From Ophiura sarsii (lineage: Eukaryota > Echinodermata > Ophiuroidea > Amphilepidida > Ophiuridae): a stretch of 64,000 nucleotides of DNA. Within the stretch, counting starts at the first letter, position 1. Each line of letters starts with the position of its first letter. Of this stretch, positions 36,701 to 43,108 are shown one piece after another. The stretch is taken from contig CM069442.1 of the NCBI GenBank assembly GCA_035610835.1, positions 36,868,452-36,932,451 of the forward strand. Direction: 5' to 3'. A program made the position numbers and the translations under genes. The notes below the pieces were generated by a model. That model ran no database searches, had not been told where the DNA came from, and saw nothing but the letters and a program-made list of their open reading frames with translations.

Positions 36701-39700
36701 TTCTCTATTGAGCTTTATTTCATCAACCTAGGCGGCATTTTAATCATTATGCATTACGTCAGAACATGTGCGATCTCAAATTGCTGATACCAATTTTACG
36801 GCGCGGCGTAACATGGGGAAAATAACATACGGGAACCAGACATTGTTTACATATAAAGGTATTTTCCGGGGGTAAATATCCTCTGTTTTTTCAACATTTT
36901 CGATTTTTTTTTTTTTTTTTTTTTTCTTCTTCTTTTTCATTGAACTTTTTTAATTTTATTTTATTTTATTTTATTTTTTCTCACTCTTTGCATTTTTCCC
37001 GCGAGAGGTATTCATTTCCCGGCAAGGAGCTTTCCGTATTGCCAACTTTTTCCCGCGGTGAATATCTTACCAAGATTATCTGCACGGTATTGACAGCTGT
37101 AAGCCTGTCTCCGGAACTAGCTGCCCAATGCAGTGGTGTTTTACCATCAGTGTCAGGTATGCCAATGTTAGAATACTAGATGAACAGAAATAAGAAACAT
37201 GGTATCAAAATGAAAGATTTTTGCTATGATTTGGATATCTCATTCCCTTCTTGACTCATAAGTACAAATTACAACAATACTGAAACATTGCATTTGTAAA
37301 CAAAGCATGCATGTCGACATAGGCCTCTCAAATGATTTGCTCATGAGCATAAGGTTTCTTTGGGTAAAACAATCCCAATAGACCGTATTCACGCGGCAGC
37401 CATTTTCCAAAATATGCCACCCAAGCCTTGTTCCCGTTTGGTCTATCTGCGCCTCGCGCTGCAAAATAGAACTGCGCGAGACGCGTGGTACCAAAGCGCG
37501 CGGCGTACGCATCCTCACGCAAGTCACGCAGACGCAGGTATACGTAATGAGAACGAGGCTTGGGTGGCAAATTTTAGAAAATGGCTGCCGCGTGAATATG
37601 GTCTATAGATCTTGAATCATGAGAGTGAGAAGAATTTAGCAGCCTGGTATTGGCACATAATTGCTACATCTATCTATAACACTGGTACATGTGGTGACGT
37701 CATGTTTGTATTACTGGTGGGAGTGGAGGTAAACAAAATTTAGCCTATAAACTGTGCAATAAATTTCCACCATAATTTTTCGGCAAACTTCAAAAACATT
37801 CCTTTGCATATTTTCAATTAAAGGTTTACTTACATGGTTATGTATAAGCATCTTGACTGCCTCTTCATTGCCATAGGAAGCACTCCAATGTAAGGCTGTT
37901 CTCTGTGAAGATATACATACATGTAGAAATGATGATTAAGAGAATGATATTAAAATATTATAGTTAGAGATGGTCACCATTCTGGTTTCTGTTAACTATA
38001 CACAATTTTTGTGAGTTGTTTTAAATAAAAAATTTACAGTGAATTACCAGCCCATCTTTAGCGCAAATTTTAAAACAGTGTACAGGTCATTTAATAACTA
38101 ACAACCATTTGAGACCTGTTACCATAAAATAAGCGTTAAGTCGCCAGTGTGCATTAGGAGATATGGTCCAATAAACATGGAAAAAAAATCAATAGAAAAC
38201 AAAGGAATATTGCAACTTCAATTAGAATTTTGACAAGGAAAACATTGAGCAATTATAACATGTTGCATCATTTTAAAACTTATTTTCTGAGCATTTTGAA
38301 TCTGGACAAACCTGAAAATAAAATGATGGGAGACATTTTGACAGACGATAAACAATTGTTGGGATACTTTTCTTTTACCAGTTTAGAAAGCTTGCCCAAA
38401 TAATGTTTTAACAACTTTCACTTTTTGCATCCCTCCTACTTTCCAAAACTCTAGTGCCACTGGACCTCCCTTCCTAATATCACTCTCCTTAACATTATCC
38501 TGTTCGTCTACCACTCCTGGTTCCAGATGCTTCATTATTAGACTTAGACACTTGGTGTTCTGACACCTTGTAGCAAGATGAAGAGCTTTCTGACCGCCAT
38601 GGTTCTCTCCCCCTTTCTTTCCCACTAGACCTACCCCTCCCAATATCACTCACCTTAGCATTATCCTGTTCATCTACCACTTCTGGTTCTAGATGCTTCA
38701 ATATTAGACCTAGACACTTGGTGTTCTGACACCTTGTAGCAAGATGAAGAGCTTTCTGACCTTCATGGTCCTCCCCCCTTTCTTTCCCACTAGACCAGCC
38801 CCTCCCAATATCACTTACCATAGCATAATATTAGCATTATCCTGTTCATCTACCACTCCTGGTTCCAGATGCTTCATTATCAGACCTAGACACTTGGTGT
38901 TCTGATGTATTGTAGCAAGATGCAGAGCTTTCTGACCTTCATGTTCCTCCCCCTTTCTTTTCCATTGGACCTACCCCTCCCAACTCCCGATATCACTCAC
39001 CTTAGCATTATCCTGTTCATCTACCTCTCCTGGTTCCAGATGCTTCATTATTAGACCTAGACACTTGGTGTTCTGATGTCTTGTAGCTAGATGGAGTGCT
39101 TTCTGACCTTCATGGTCTTTCTTCTTCCAATTGGCTCCTTTGGATAGCAGCAGCTTACACATCCTCAAATTACCCTGGGATAAGAACAAGAACAAAAACA
39201 TTGATACCATTTTAGGATAAATCAAATAATAAATATGCAGTGGCGGCACCAGCATTGGTTTTTTTGGTTGGGGAAGGGGAAATCTAGGGGATTTTCTTTT
39301 TAGGTGTACACTAAGCATGTGGACATTTTGATATTAGCTTTTAAGAAGGAATATGACTACACACACTCTGGTATGTGGATTATTGGGTGATGTATTGTAA
39401 GAAATTTACTTTTGGGGCTCAAACAGAGGCCGCACATGGCCACAGCCAATAGCTGCTGTACCATATGCTTCACGAGTCTATCTCGTGGCACGATCCGACG
39501 AGCTATCAAATAGCGCAATCGGTTAGGTATACACCTTCCATGCCGGCGGCCCGGTTTCGATCCCCGGAATGGGCGAAGACTGATCTTTCCCCTAAATTTG
39601 ACCCGTTTTCTCCCCCGATAGTTTAATTGACAAAAACATGCTTAGGGAGTTAGGGTTAAAATAATATTTCAAGGCTGTTCCATTAAAATGGTCCTTACCT

Positions 39701-40932
39701 TATATGCTGCCCAATGTAATGCTGTTCTACCTCCATTGTCCTCAAAGTTGACTTTGGCACCATTTTTGATCAACAGCTCTGCACAATCCAGACGGTCAGC
39801 TAACACAGCAAACACTAGTGGGGATCGGCCAAACTGATCGCCATTGTCGATATCTTTGGAATGTGCTGAGGAGTTGAAAAAGAAGAATGCAAGAAACAAA
39901 ACCATAATAATAACTCATATTTTGCTTCAGTCATTGGTACCATAGATTTAAAAACTAGATCCGGTACGAAATGTATTGCCCTATCCCTTCACATGTAACA
40001 GATGCCATTTTGAATTTCTATCATGGGGAGAAATTTAGAAGTACGTCGGTATTTTTCAGAACTGTACGAAAAAGATTGAGGTCAGCCGCGTTCGCATACT
40101 GGATTCATGTCTCTCTCCGCATTGGCAGATTTGAAATACGGGAAAGAGAGAGTGTTGTTTCTGGACGCTATGTGTCCCCATGGTGGAAAAAACCCAAAAT
40201 GGCGGCACATCGGATCTAGTTTAGGAACCTATAATATTGATACACAAATCCTGTGAATAAGAAGATGATAAATACAAAAACATGTCCTTTGTCCAAAACA
40301 TTTTGAAAATTAGAAAAAGAATAATCAATTTGAACAGTTTTGATTTTGGTTCAAATTTCTTGATAGCTATACCACAAATTATACACAAACTAGACCAACT
40401 GACAGACCCTACATGTACTGTAAATAGATCAGTTTTACACAATTACCTAACAGGACTGCATAAGAAATGATAGGCCCTAACATTTTACCATTTCAAATTT
40501 ATTTTTACCTTTTAGCAACTTTTGTAAAGCAGGTTTATCCCCATTCACTGCGGCTGCGTGTATCAGTGTACTAGGCGCCGCTTCTCTCTGCATCGAGGCA
40601 TTGGAACCTAAATGTGTGGGGGCGCCCTTCCCATTTTGCTGATCATCACCAGGACCCGTCGTAGGAGTAGCTGCAACATCCATAACTACATGTTTGGTGG
40701 TTTTAGATGATACGCCAACGTTGTGATCAGAGGGTGTGATGGGTTCACTTTTGGTGGACGCATCTGTACTGGTGTTTTTAGCAGCATTGGTTGTCATGGG
40801 AACCCCCATCTCTGTGCGCTTGGTTGTTTGAGATGAAGCATCTGTGCTGATATAATTGGCCGAATTTGTTGTCATGGGAGCATCATTGTCCGGAGTTGGG
40901 TCGACATGCACCCTGGACTGGTTTTGTTTACC
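21426..40932 (-). CDS. INVS: Inversin (nephrocystin-2), 16 exons assembled
   Basis: Ankyrin-repeat, calmodulin-binding scaffold of the primary cilium, needed in vertebrates for left-right asymmetry, kidney architecture and switching canonical Wnt off through Dishevelled. The exons (minus strand) are 40932-40509, 39865-39699, 39174-39001, 37902-37834, 37175-37071, 35022-34912, 34490-34308, 33647-33482, 32029-31974, 30536-30437, 30041-29990, 28710-28533, 27831-27607, 25111-25020, 24243-23470 and 21711-21426. All introns are GT-AG, phases agree throughout, and the sum is 3,162 bases (1,053 codons plus stop), near the roughly 1,065 residues in human. The N-terminal half holds about 15 ankyrin repeats, followed by an IQ motif at the ankyrin/linker junction, a 257-codon polar linker, a second IQ and a third IQ-like motif. 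The true start codon is unresolved: an in-frame ATG lies at 40875 in the first exon found, but an upstream exon is possible. Identity is firm from colinear matches such as HAAAVNGDK, VLADRLDCA, RTPLQCAAYGG and MLLMKHEQLRKDAA. Confidence 0.95.
21712..23469 (-). other. INVS last intron
   Basis: Contains a 331-bp hAT-like element (22492-22822) and otherwise A+T-rich sequence. Small plus-strand ORFs at 22102-22335 and 23094-23366 have no support. Confidence 0.6.
22492..22822. mobile_element. hAT-like MITE, CAGTGGCGGATCCAG family
   Basis: The left end is CAGAGGCGGATCCAGGATT and the right end is CCCTGTATCCGCCACTG, inverted copies of the CAGTGGCGGATCCAG terminus well known from metazoan hAT elements. 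It holds a long poly-G run (22628-22657) that generates the proline-rich minus-strand ORFs at 22439-22764. These are not genes. Confidence 0.8.
23470..24243 (-). CDS. INVS: INVS exon 15: polar linker and second IQ motif
   Basis: Acceptor TTTGTATCAG at 24244, donor CGAAT|GTAAGC at 23469. It has 774 bases, entry completing a Lys codon, exit phase 2. The first residues are KKEEVSRKHDSGDE, then a long Asp/Asn/Ser/Gln-rich disordered stretch with a poly-Asn patch (about 23700-23740). The end is basic and helical: RHLGERRRIVESERNRLTDL followed by HKNKAARLIQKNWR, the second IQ. An RxxL (RNRL) sits where vertebrate inversin has its second D-box, but the Asn is displaced, so D-box function is uncertain. 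Confidence 0.93.
24244..25019 (-). other. INVS intron with a hAT-like MITE
   Basis: Element at 24592-24828 with ends CTGGGCCTTATTTCCTAAA and ATGAAATAGGGCCCTG, which resemble the CAGGGCCCTATTTCATAAA terminus of hAT-type MITEs. Poly-G runs at 24509-24526 and 24552-24564 lie outside it. Confidence 0.65.
24592..24828. mobile_element. hAT-like MITE, CAGGGCCCTATTTC family
   Basis: The inverted ends are described for the host intron. The interior is dominated by CTTAAGAA/TTCTTAAG words that can pair, so the whole 237 bp may fold into one hairpin. No target duplication could be confirmed. Confidence 0.65.
25020..25111 (-). CDS. INVS: INVS exon 14: second half of the first IQ motif
   Basis: Acceptor TTTTGCTAG at 25112, donor GCAAA|GTAAGC at 25019. 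It has 92 bases, in phase 0, out phase 2. It encodes AYFRGYRVRKTFLDRKMLLM then KHEQLRKDAA. Joined to the previous exon's ATRIQ this gives IQAYFRGYRVR, a canonical IQxxxRGxxxR calmodulin-binding motif split by an intron. The MLLMKHEQLRKDAA block is nearly invariant in inversins. Confidence 0.95.
25455..26725. mobile_element. Element bounded by about 100-bp inverted repeats
   Basis: Left 25455-25560 (TGTGTGAAGGGTTTGTTTTA, AATCCATTAGACCTGATATA, GGTTTTTGATCTTG) is reverse-complementary to 26610-26725. About 1 kb between them includes a LINE relic. Outer ends are not sharp, so this could also be two inverted copies of one dispersed repeat. Confidence 0.5.
25965..26330 (-). mobile_element. LINE 3' end relic
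   Basis: On the minus strand the sequence ends AGGGCCTGCTTGGAAAGCAG, TGCTTGACACTGAAG, TTACCCTCAATAAAGAAAGA, TTAAACAAACAAAC. This is the usual LINE 3' UTR style with a hairpin, an AATAAAGAAAG and a short tandem tail. Upstream, broken frames read GIAAITKISIEQFRIELENM, resembling the last residues of LINE ORF2. Confidence 0.45.
26899..27040. repeat. Direct repeat, 96-bp period, 1.5 copies
   Basis: TAAGACACATTTTCAGGTCT and AAATATTAAAGGGTACATA occur at 26899 and again at 26995. Confidence 0.8.
27410..27598. mobile_element. MITE of the CTATAGTTTAATCAGTTCC family, next to an INVS donor
   Basis: The left end CTATAGTTTGATCAGTTCC, AAATTGGCGA matches copies at 29494-29721 and 32053-32223. The right end is shortened (GAATATT.CTTGCCATTATTATAG). 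On the minus strand its terminus is the ninth base of the intron after exon 27607-27831. Confidence 0.75.
27607..27831 (-). CDS. INVS: INVS exon 13: last ankyrin repeats and start of IQ 1
   Basis: Acceptor TTTGTACACAG at 27832, donor ATACAG|GTTAGA at 27606 (a weak donor with T at +3). It has 225 bases, phase 0 at both ends, 75 codons: GMTALHMACSSGFFDAVKLL, LEHDAFPNHMEYTEDHFTPL, DYTLLNDHHDVSEYMIEQGA, LSITSIRDIAATRIQ. The colinear vertebrate block is well conserved. Confidence 0.95.
27832..28532 (-). other. INVS intron
   Basis: Around 28075-28260 there is a GC-richer stretch with repeated CCGC(A/G) and GTGC words, probably an old repeat. Nothing else is seen. Confidence 0.4.
28533..28710 (-). 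CDS. INVS: INVS exon 12: ankyrin repeats with RTPLQCAAYGG
   Basis: Acceptor CGTGCCACACAG at 28711, donor GTTCAG|GTAAGT at 28532. It has 178 bases, completes a Trp codon and leaves in phase 0. It encodes AALGGHACICQIFILHDISP then NIQDFSGRTPLQCAAYGGFI and NNMSLLIEKGADTNIQDVQ. RTPLQCAAY covers the RxxL of the first D-box described for vertebrate inversin. Confidence 0.95.
28711..29989 (-). other. INVS intron with a MITE
   Basis: Holds the MITE at 29494-29721. Between 29022 and 29400 the plus strand has two direct copies of TACCCACACACT...ATTCCTT enclosing a CpG-containing stretch; this may be an insertion. The minus-strand ORFs at 29034-29381 and 29439-29786 derive from these repeats. Confidence 0.5.
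29494..29721. mobile_element. MITE of the CTATAGTTTAATCAGTTCC family, most complete copy
   Basis: Ends CTATAGTGTATAGTCAGTTC and GGAACTGATTAAACTATAG are inverted copies, with AAATTGGTGA and TCGCCAATTT just inside. It is 228 bp and non-coding. Confidence 0.8.
29990..30041 (-). CDS. INVS: INVS exon 11
   Basis: Acceptor TTTGTTGTCAG at 30042, donor CATTG|GTAAGG at 29989. It has 52 bases, phase 1 in, phase 2 out. It encodes (G)GAQVDVVDKEGRSPLH(W), the start of an ankyrin repeat. It is too short to stand out as an ORF. Confidence 0.93.
30042..30436 (-). other. INVS intron, short
   Basis: A+T-rich, with no element recognised. Confidence 0.6.
30437..30536 (-). CDS. INVS: INVS exon 10
   Basis: Acceptor GATATTTACAG at 30537, donor GAAG|GTACGT at 30436. 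It has 100 bases, phase 0 in, phase 1 out. It encodes LGANVNILDRSKHTPLFRAT then EMGHRDVVKVLIE, one ankyrin repeat. Confidence 0.95.
30609..30764. mobile_element. Palindromic MITE, copy 1
   Basis: Starts CACTGCAAATTATGAGTG, TAGTTTTGGACAGCGTGTAC and ends with the inverted complement (GTACACGCTGTCCAAAACTA, CACTCATAATTTGCAGT). The whole element could fold into a single hairpin. A second copy is at 57886-58046. Confidence 0.85.
31386..31766. mobile_element. TIR element, TTTGTTTCCAGTAG family, copy 1
   Basis: The left end TTAGGCCAAAAAAAG with GTTTGTTTCCAGTAG pairs with the right CTACTGGAAACAAAC and TTTTTTTTGGCCTTA. The middle shares GTGTTTGCCGT, AACATGTTGGACAC..TTTCGACAAAAGATGG with a second, reversed copy at 56103-56370. 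Confidence 0.75.
31974..32029 (-). CDS. INVS: INVS exon 9
   Basis: Acceptor ATGTTTGATTAG at 32030, donor ATGGAG|GTAAGA at 31973. It has 56 bases, phase 1 in, phase 0 out. It encodes (A)LHAAAMSGHASCVTALME. A MITE starts 22 bases upstream of the acceptor, and the pyrimidine tract is poor. Confidence 0.93.
32030..33481 (-). other. INVS intron with a MITE near its 3' end
   Basis: Apart from the MITE at 32053-32223, there is no exon. The plus-strand ORFs at 32429-32669 and 32730-32933 are unsupported. Confidence 0.6.
32053..32223. mobile_element. MITE of the CTATAGTTTAATCAGTTCC family, short copy
   Basis: The left end is CTATAGTTCAATCAGTTCC with AAATTGGTGA. The right end is CTCGCAAATTTGGAACTGAC then TGAACTAAAG. 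It is 171 bp and sits within 25 bases of an INVS acceptor. Confidence 0.8.
33482..33647 (-). CDS. INVS: INVS exon 8
   Basis: Acceptor TTTCTTTCTCTCAG at 33648, donor ACTG|GTGAGT at 33481. It has 166 bases, phase 0 in, phase 1 out. It encodes ETVEAFLSREIVTDEPDLEG, RTSLMWAAGKGAEDVIQSIV, KHNPDINAIDKTGAT. The EGRTS(L/F)MWAAGKG block is diagnostic for inversin. Confidence 0.95.
33648..34307 (-). other. INVS intron with a tRNA-like stretch
   Basis: Near 33925-33990 the plus strand has GCCGCATTAGCTTAGTTGGT, an A-box-like start, but no B box at the right distance. Otherwise featureless. Confidence 0.35.
34308..34490 (-). CDS. INVS: INVS exon 7: two ankyrin repeats
   Basis: Acceptor TCTTATTTCGCAG at 34491, donor CATGCG|GTGAGT at 34307. 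It has 183 bases, 61 codons, phase 0 both sides: TPLEKCNISVLDNMFRTPLH, WAAVLGHTHIVNLLLDHNAN, FTSSDTNGATPLHYAAQNNH, A. Colinear with vertebrate inversin. Confidence 0.95.
34491..34911 (-). other. INVS intron
   Basis: One end of the CCTGTTCTACGGGC family (CACCCTGTTCTACAAAGC) lies near 34619. There is no exon. Confidence 0.5.
34912..35022 (-). CDS. INVS: INVS exon 6
   Basis: Acceptor TGTTCTTACAG at 35023, donor TTTCAG|GTAGCT at 34911. It has 111 bases, 37 codons, phase 0: DKEPSVINWQDYEGRTALHL, AVAHGHVTVVQQLINFQ. The NWQDYEGRT motif is typical. Confidence 0.95.
35023..37070 (-). other. INVS intron, about 2 kb
   Basis: Contains one end of a foldback-type element (TACAGGGTGTCCCAAAAG at 35224; no partner found). 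Two regions of CCCGCGA/TCGCGGG words lie at about 36190-36400 and 36995-37060, facing each other in part (TTTCCCGGCAAG near 36197 and 37015). Plus-strand ORFs here are unsupported. Confidence 0.45.
37071..37175 (-). CDS. INVS: INVS exon 5
   Basis: Acceptor TGTTCATCTAG at 37176, donor ATCTTG|GTAAGA at 37070. It has 105 bases, 35 codons, phase 0: YSNIGIPDTDGKTPLHWAAS, SGDRLTAVNTVQIIL. Matches the NIGIPD..GK.PLHWAA segment of inversin. Confidence 0.95.
37176..37833 (-). other. INVS intron with a palindromic MITE
   Basis: Apart from the MITE at 37378-37605, no feature is seen. Confidence 0.6.
37378..37605. mobile_element. MITE with about 50-bp inverted repeats, ATAGACCGTATTCACGCGG family
   Basis: The left end ATAGACCGTATTCACGCGGC is inverted at the right (GCCGCGTGAATATGGTCTAT), and pairing extends through CAGCCATTTTCC..AAAAT.TGCCACCCAAGCCT. 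It is GC-richer and CpG-richer than its surroundings. The ORFs on both strands are by-products. Confidence 0.85.
37834..37902 (-). CDS. INVS: INVS exon 4
   Basis: Acceptor ATATCTTCACAG at 37903, donor AACCAT|GTAAGT at 37833. It has 69 bases, 23 codons, phase 0: RTALHWSASYGNEEAVKMLI, HNH. Follows exon 3 in vertebrate order (..QTALHWSA..). Confidence 0.95.
37903..38487 (-). other. INVS intron, part downstream of the exon-copy array
   Basis: A+T-rich, with no exon. A minus-strand ORF (38649-38383) reads out of the last exon copy into intron. Confidence 0.5.
38488..39000 (-). pseudogene. Three tandem partial copies of INVS exon 3
   Basis: Directly after the exon 3 donor the 3' two-thirds of the exon plus about 40 bases of intron are repeated three times with a period of 166-180 bp. 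Copies end near 38834, at 38654 and at 38488. Each encodes a version of (D/E/N)H(E/G)GQKALHLAT followed by QNTKCLGLIMKHLEP and VVDEQDNAK. The middle copy keeps an intact AAG|GTGAGT donor. The first has an 11-base insertion before GTAAGT. The third has GAGAGT, a dead donor. None has a polypyrimidine tract and acceptor, and the real exon's frame hits a stop in the intron at 38973, so the copies are probably not translated. Confidence 0.85.
39001..39174 (-). CDS. INVS: INVS exon 3: ankyrin repeat
   Basis: Acceptor TTCTTATCCCAG at 39175, donor GCTAAG|GTGAGT at 39000. It has 174 bases, 58 codons, phase 0: GNLRMCKLLLSKGANWKKKD, HEGQKALHLATRHQNTKCLG, LIMKHLEPGEVDEQDNAK. It is the source of the adjacent tandem partial copies. 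Confidence 0.95.
39175..39698 (-). other. INVS intron with a tRNA-derived relic
   Basis: A hAT-like end (CAGTGGCGGCACCAGC) lies at 39239, without a partner. A tRNA-like stretch is at 39489-39562. Confidence 0.45.
39489..39562 (+). other. tRNA-like SINE head or tRNA pseudogene
   Basis: TAGCGCAATCGGTTAGG is a good Pol III A box. GGTTTCGATCCCCGG, about 40 bases on, is a B box with one extra T. The acceptor stem does not pair well, so I call it a relic, most likely of a tRNA-derived SINE. Confidence 0.5.
39699..39865 (-). CDS. INVS: INVS exon 2: ankyrin repeats
   Basis: Acceptor TTTTTCAACTCCTCAG at 39866, donor TATAAG|GTAAGG at 39698. It has 167 bases, phase 1 in, phase 0 out: (A)HSKDIDNGDQFGRSPLVFA, VLADRLDCAELLIKNGAKVN, FEDNGGRTALHWAAYK. 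The DQFGRxPL and VLADRLDCA blocks are near-identical to vertebrate inversin. Confidence 0.95.
39866..40508 (-). other. INVS first intron seen, with a MITE
   Basis: Contains the MITE at 39953-40222. The ORFs on both strands at 40221-40470 have no support. Confidence 0.55.
39953..40222. mobile_element. MITE with AAACTAGATCCG ends
   Basis: The left AAAAACTAGATCCGGTAC and right CACATCGGATCTAGTTT are inverted over about 15 bp. It is 270 bp and contains an AAAATGGCGGC word near the right end. No transposase. Confidence 0.65.
40509..40932 (-). CDS. INVS: INVS first exon found: N-terminal extension and start of ankyrin domain
   Basis: Acceptor TTATTCCTATAG at 40933, donor CTAAAAG|GTAAAA at 40508. 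It has 424 bases, phase 1 out. The last 25 residues (STLIHAAAVNGDKPALQKLL then K) match the inversin N-terminus. Ahead of them lie about 110 residues of Thr/Ser/Asn/Asp-rich sequence that vertebrate inversin lacks, including a tandem duplication (PMTTNSANYISTDASS and PMTTNAAKNTSTDAST). In-frame ATGs occur at 40875 and downstream. Whether translation begins here or in an upstream exon is not decided by the sequence. Confidence 0.85.
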
Positions 40933-41267
40933 CTATAGGAATAAATAATGATTTTTTTAAAGACAATATACAAAATACTGTACTTGGTGATCTTTTTAAA
41001 ACCTCATTGTAAAAATCTAAGACAGATATGATATTTAATTTCTGCATTCCTGCATTCCCCACCATAAAATTACCAAGTGCCTCATAGAAATGTAGATTTA
41101 ATATGTTCTCGTCCCTCTTAAAGTATCCCTGTCCCCCTTCCCTAAATGTTGATTCTTCCACTGCCATTGTCACCTGGTAATCTGTGTTGGTAAAAATGTA
41201 ATCTAAGTGCTACACAGCGAGGTACAATTACTGTTTCAATGTTAGTAATTAAAGGTACTGTACATAT
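40933..41267. other. Sequence upstream of the first INVS exon found
   Basis: An open minus-strand frame at 40928-41173 (MAVEESTFREGG...) begins at a plausible ATG, but no donor joins it to the next exon in phase. I do not annotate it as an exon. Confidence 0.4.
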
Positions 41268-42392
41268 TTAAAGGGACACTGAGAGATACGCATGGGAGTA
41301 CCCCTCAATTTTCCTGGAAATCAGGTTTTTTTGCACACTACGTAATAATTGGGCATACCATCTGAAACCGTTTACCTTATTAATTCACTGTCTAATGGTA
41401 CAATTTCACAATTTGGTTATTTTGATGAACAGGATAGGGTGTCCCTAAAAAAAAGGTGCATGTGTTCCACGTCATTGTCCTCATTGATCACTCAGTATTT
41501 GGCTGTTATGTTTATATAATCTTAAAGTATATATTTGGCTTTCGAATGCCGTTAGTTTGATTGTAATTGCTCTTACCATTCCAACGATGCTTGATCAATC
41601 ACGAGTACTTTAAAACGGGTTGTGCCACTTTTTAAGGAAAAAAGATGCTTGTGGAACGAGTCATTTTTCTCAATTAATCCCAGTGGTTTCAGTCAACATT
41701 GACTTTGGATACGCATGATCGTTCCAAAAATCGCAAGAAATGGTGGTTTCCATACCATGTCCGCGATTTCCCAAAATTAGGGGTGTTTTTTGAAGCTACA
41801 TGTATGTCAGCGATAAAAAAGAAAGTCATTTTGGAAGCTATGTCCGTGATTTAAAAAACAAAATTAGAATGAGTATCGTGTCATAATAAATTGTCCTGGG
41901 AATAGGAAAAAAGGGGTATTTTGAATCAGGATGTGTCCTCGTTTTCGTGCAAAAAGGGGGACTATTTAGAAAGTGTCCTTGAAATGGTGAAAAAGGGGGG
42001 TTATTCTGGCCGCGCTTTGTGTGCAAAAAGGGGGTCGTACAAATTAGCGCTGTTGATGACACATATTTTTAAATTGAGAGAAGTAAACACAATCAAATGA
42101 ACAGCATTTGAAAGCCAACTAAATTATCTTTAAGATTATATAAAGAATACAGCTAAAAACTGAGTAATCAATGAGGGCAATGAGGTGGAACACAAGCACC
42201 CTCTTTTTAGAGACACCCTGTAGATCACATCAAAATTATAAGCAATCAAAATAAATTGCTTCAATCAAATCTAGTGCCATCATTCAACCCTTTTTCCATA
42301 AATTATTACACTTTTGGTTGGGCTCCCAATCTATTGAAACAATTAATTTTTTCCAAATTTTATTTTTCTATGCAATCTCTCAGTGCCCCGTG
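41268..42392. mobile_element. MITE family B, copy 2, split by a foldback element
   Basis: TTAA-AGGGACACTGAGAGATAC at the left matches the reversed right end of the copy at 6930-7314 for about 145 bp. The partner end is near 42375-42390 (TGCAATCTCTCAGTGCCCC). Between them a foldback has inserted (41430-42222). Confidence 0.6.
41430..42222. mobile_element. Foldback element with about 130-bp arms, end AGGGTGTCCCT
   Basis: Left arm: AGGATAGGGTGTCCCTAAAA, CATTGTCCTCATTGATCACT, CAGTATTTGGCTGT, ATATAATCTTAAAG. The right arm (about 42094-42222) is its inverted copy, ending AGAGACACCCTGTAG. The interior has repeated GGGG(G)TATTTTG/GGGACTATTT phrases. Non-coding. Confidence 0.75.
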
Positions 42393-42724
42393 TTCTTAGT
42401 CTATAATTATATCGAACATTGGTGGGGGATCAAGGATCTTGAAGTCAAAATGGTGTATGAGACGAATCGTTTCCCCAGGTACACTCTCATATAGCATGAA
42501 AGTACCAGAAGTAACCTCTCACTCTGAATCGCCCTAGGTGAAATGAACTGATGATACCATGCAGCTAAAACAAGGATTATAATCACTTTGATTTTTAAGA
42601 AGAGAAAAACAAATCTCAGATTGTGAGGACCTTTATAAATTTGCATGTACATGTGGTAGCTCACTTTTTAGCAAATTGATTATTAATCAAATATCATATT
42701 TTGCGAGAGGTAAAGGAATGGTTA
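42393..42724. other. Non-coding spacer
   Basis: No gene or element recognised. Confidence 0.5.
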
Positions 42725-43108
42725 TTAAAGGTATATTATGTGATATCTTTCCAGGGAATGCCCTCAACATCAAAAAAAAAATTGAAAGCCAATTTTCTTG
42801 CAGCTATACATTTCTGATCATAAATCGTACATACATTCCAAGTTACAGGGCGATACGATTCTTAATTACTTCAAAATCATGGTTTTAGAGTGAAAATAAA
42901 CTGTCGTGATAACATGACAGTTTATATTTTCACCCTATAGTCACTCTAAAACCATGATTTTGAGGTAATTAGGAATCGTATCGCTCTGTAACTTGGAATG
43001 TATGTACGATGTATGATCAGAAATGTAAATCTGCAAGAAAATCTACTTTCTAAAAAAAATGATGAATAGAGGGCGCTCTCTGGAAAAGATCACATAATAT
43101 GCCTTTAA
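42725..43108. mobile_element. MITE family D, full palindrome (TTAA-AGGTATATTATGTGAT)
   Basis: TTAA-AGGTATATTATGTGATATC at the left, GATCACATAATATGCCT-TTAA at the right. Two 180-base arms meet near 42910 at CTGTCGTGATAACATGACAG. Blocks such as GGAATCGTATCG, TTCCAAGTTACAG and ATGTATGTACGAT are repeated in inverse. A half copy is at 49898-50040. Confidence 0.85.

Noticed and set aside
37240..37608. Overlapping ORFs on both strands near 37.4 kb
   Set aside because: They map onto the arms of a palindromic MITE and mirror each other.
40928..41173. ORF just upstream of the first INVS exon as a candidate start exon
   Set aside because: A good ATG exists, but the only GT donors in the frame would enter the next exon in the wrong phase.
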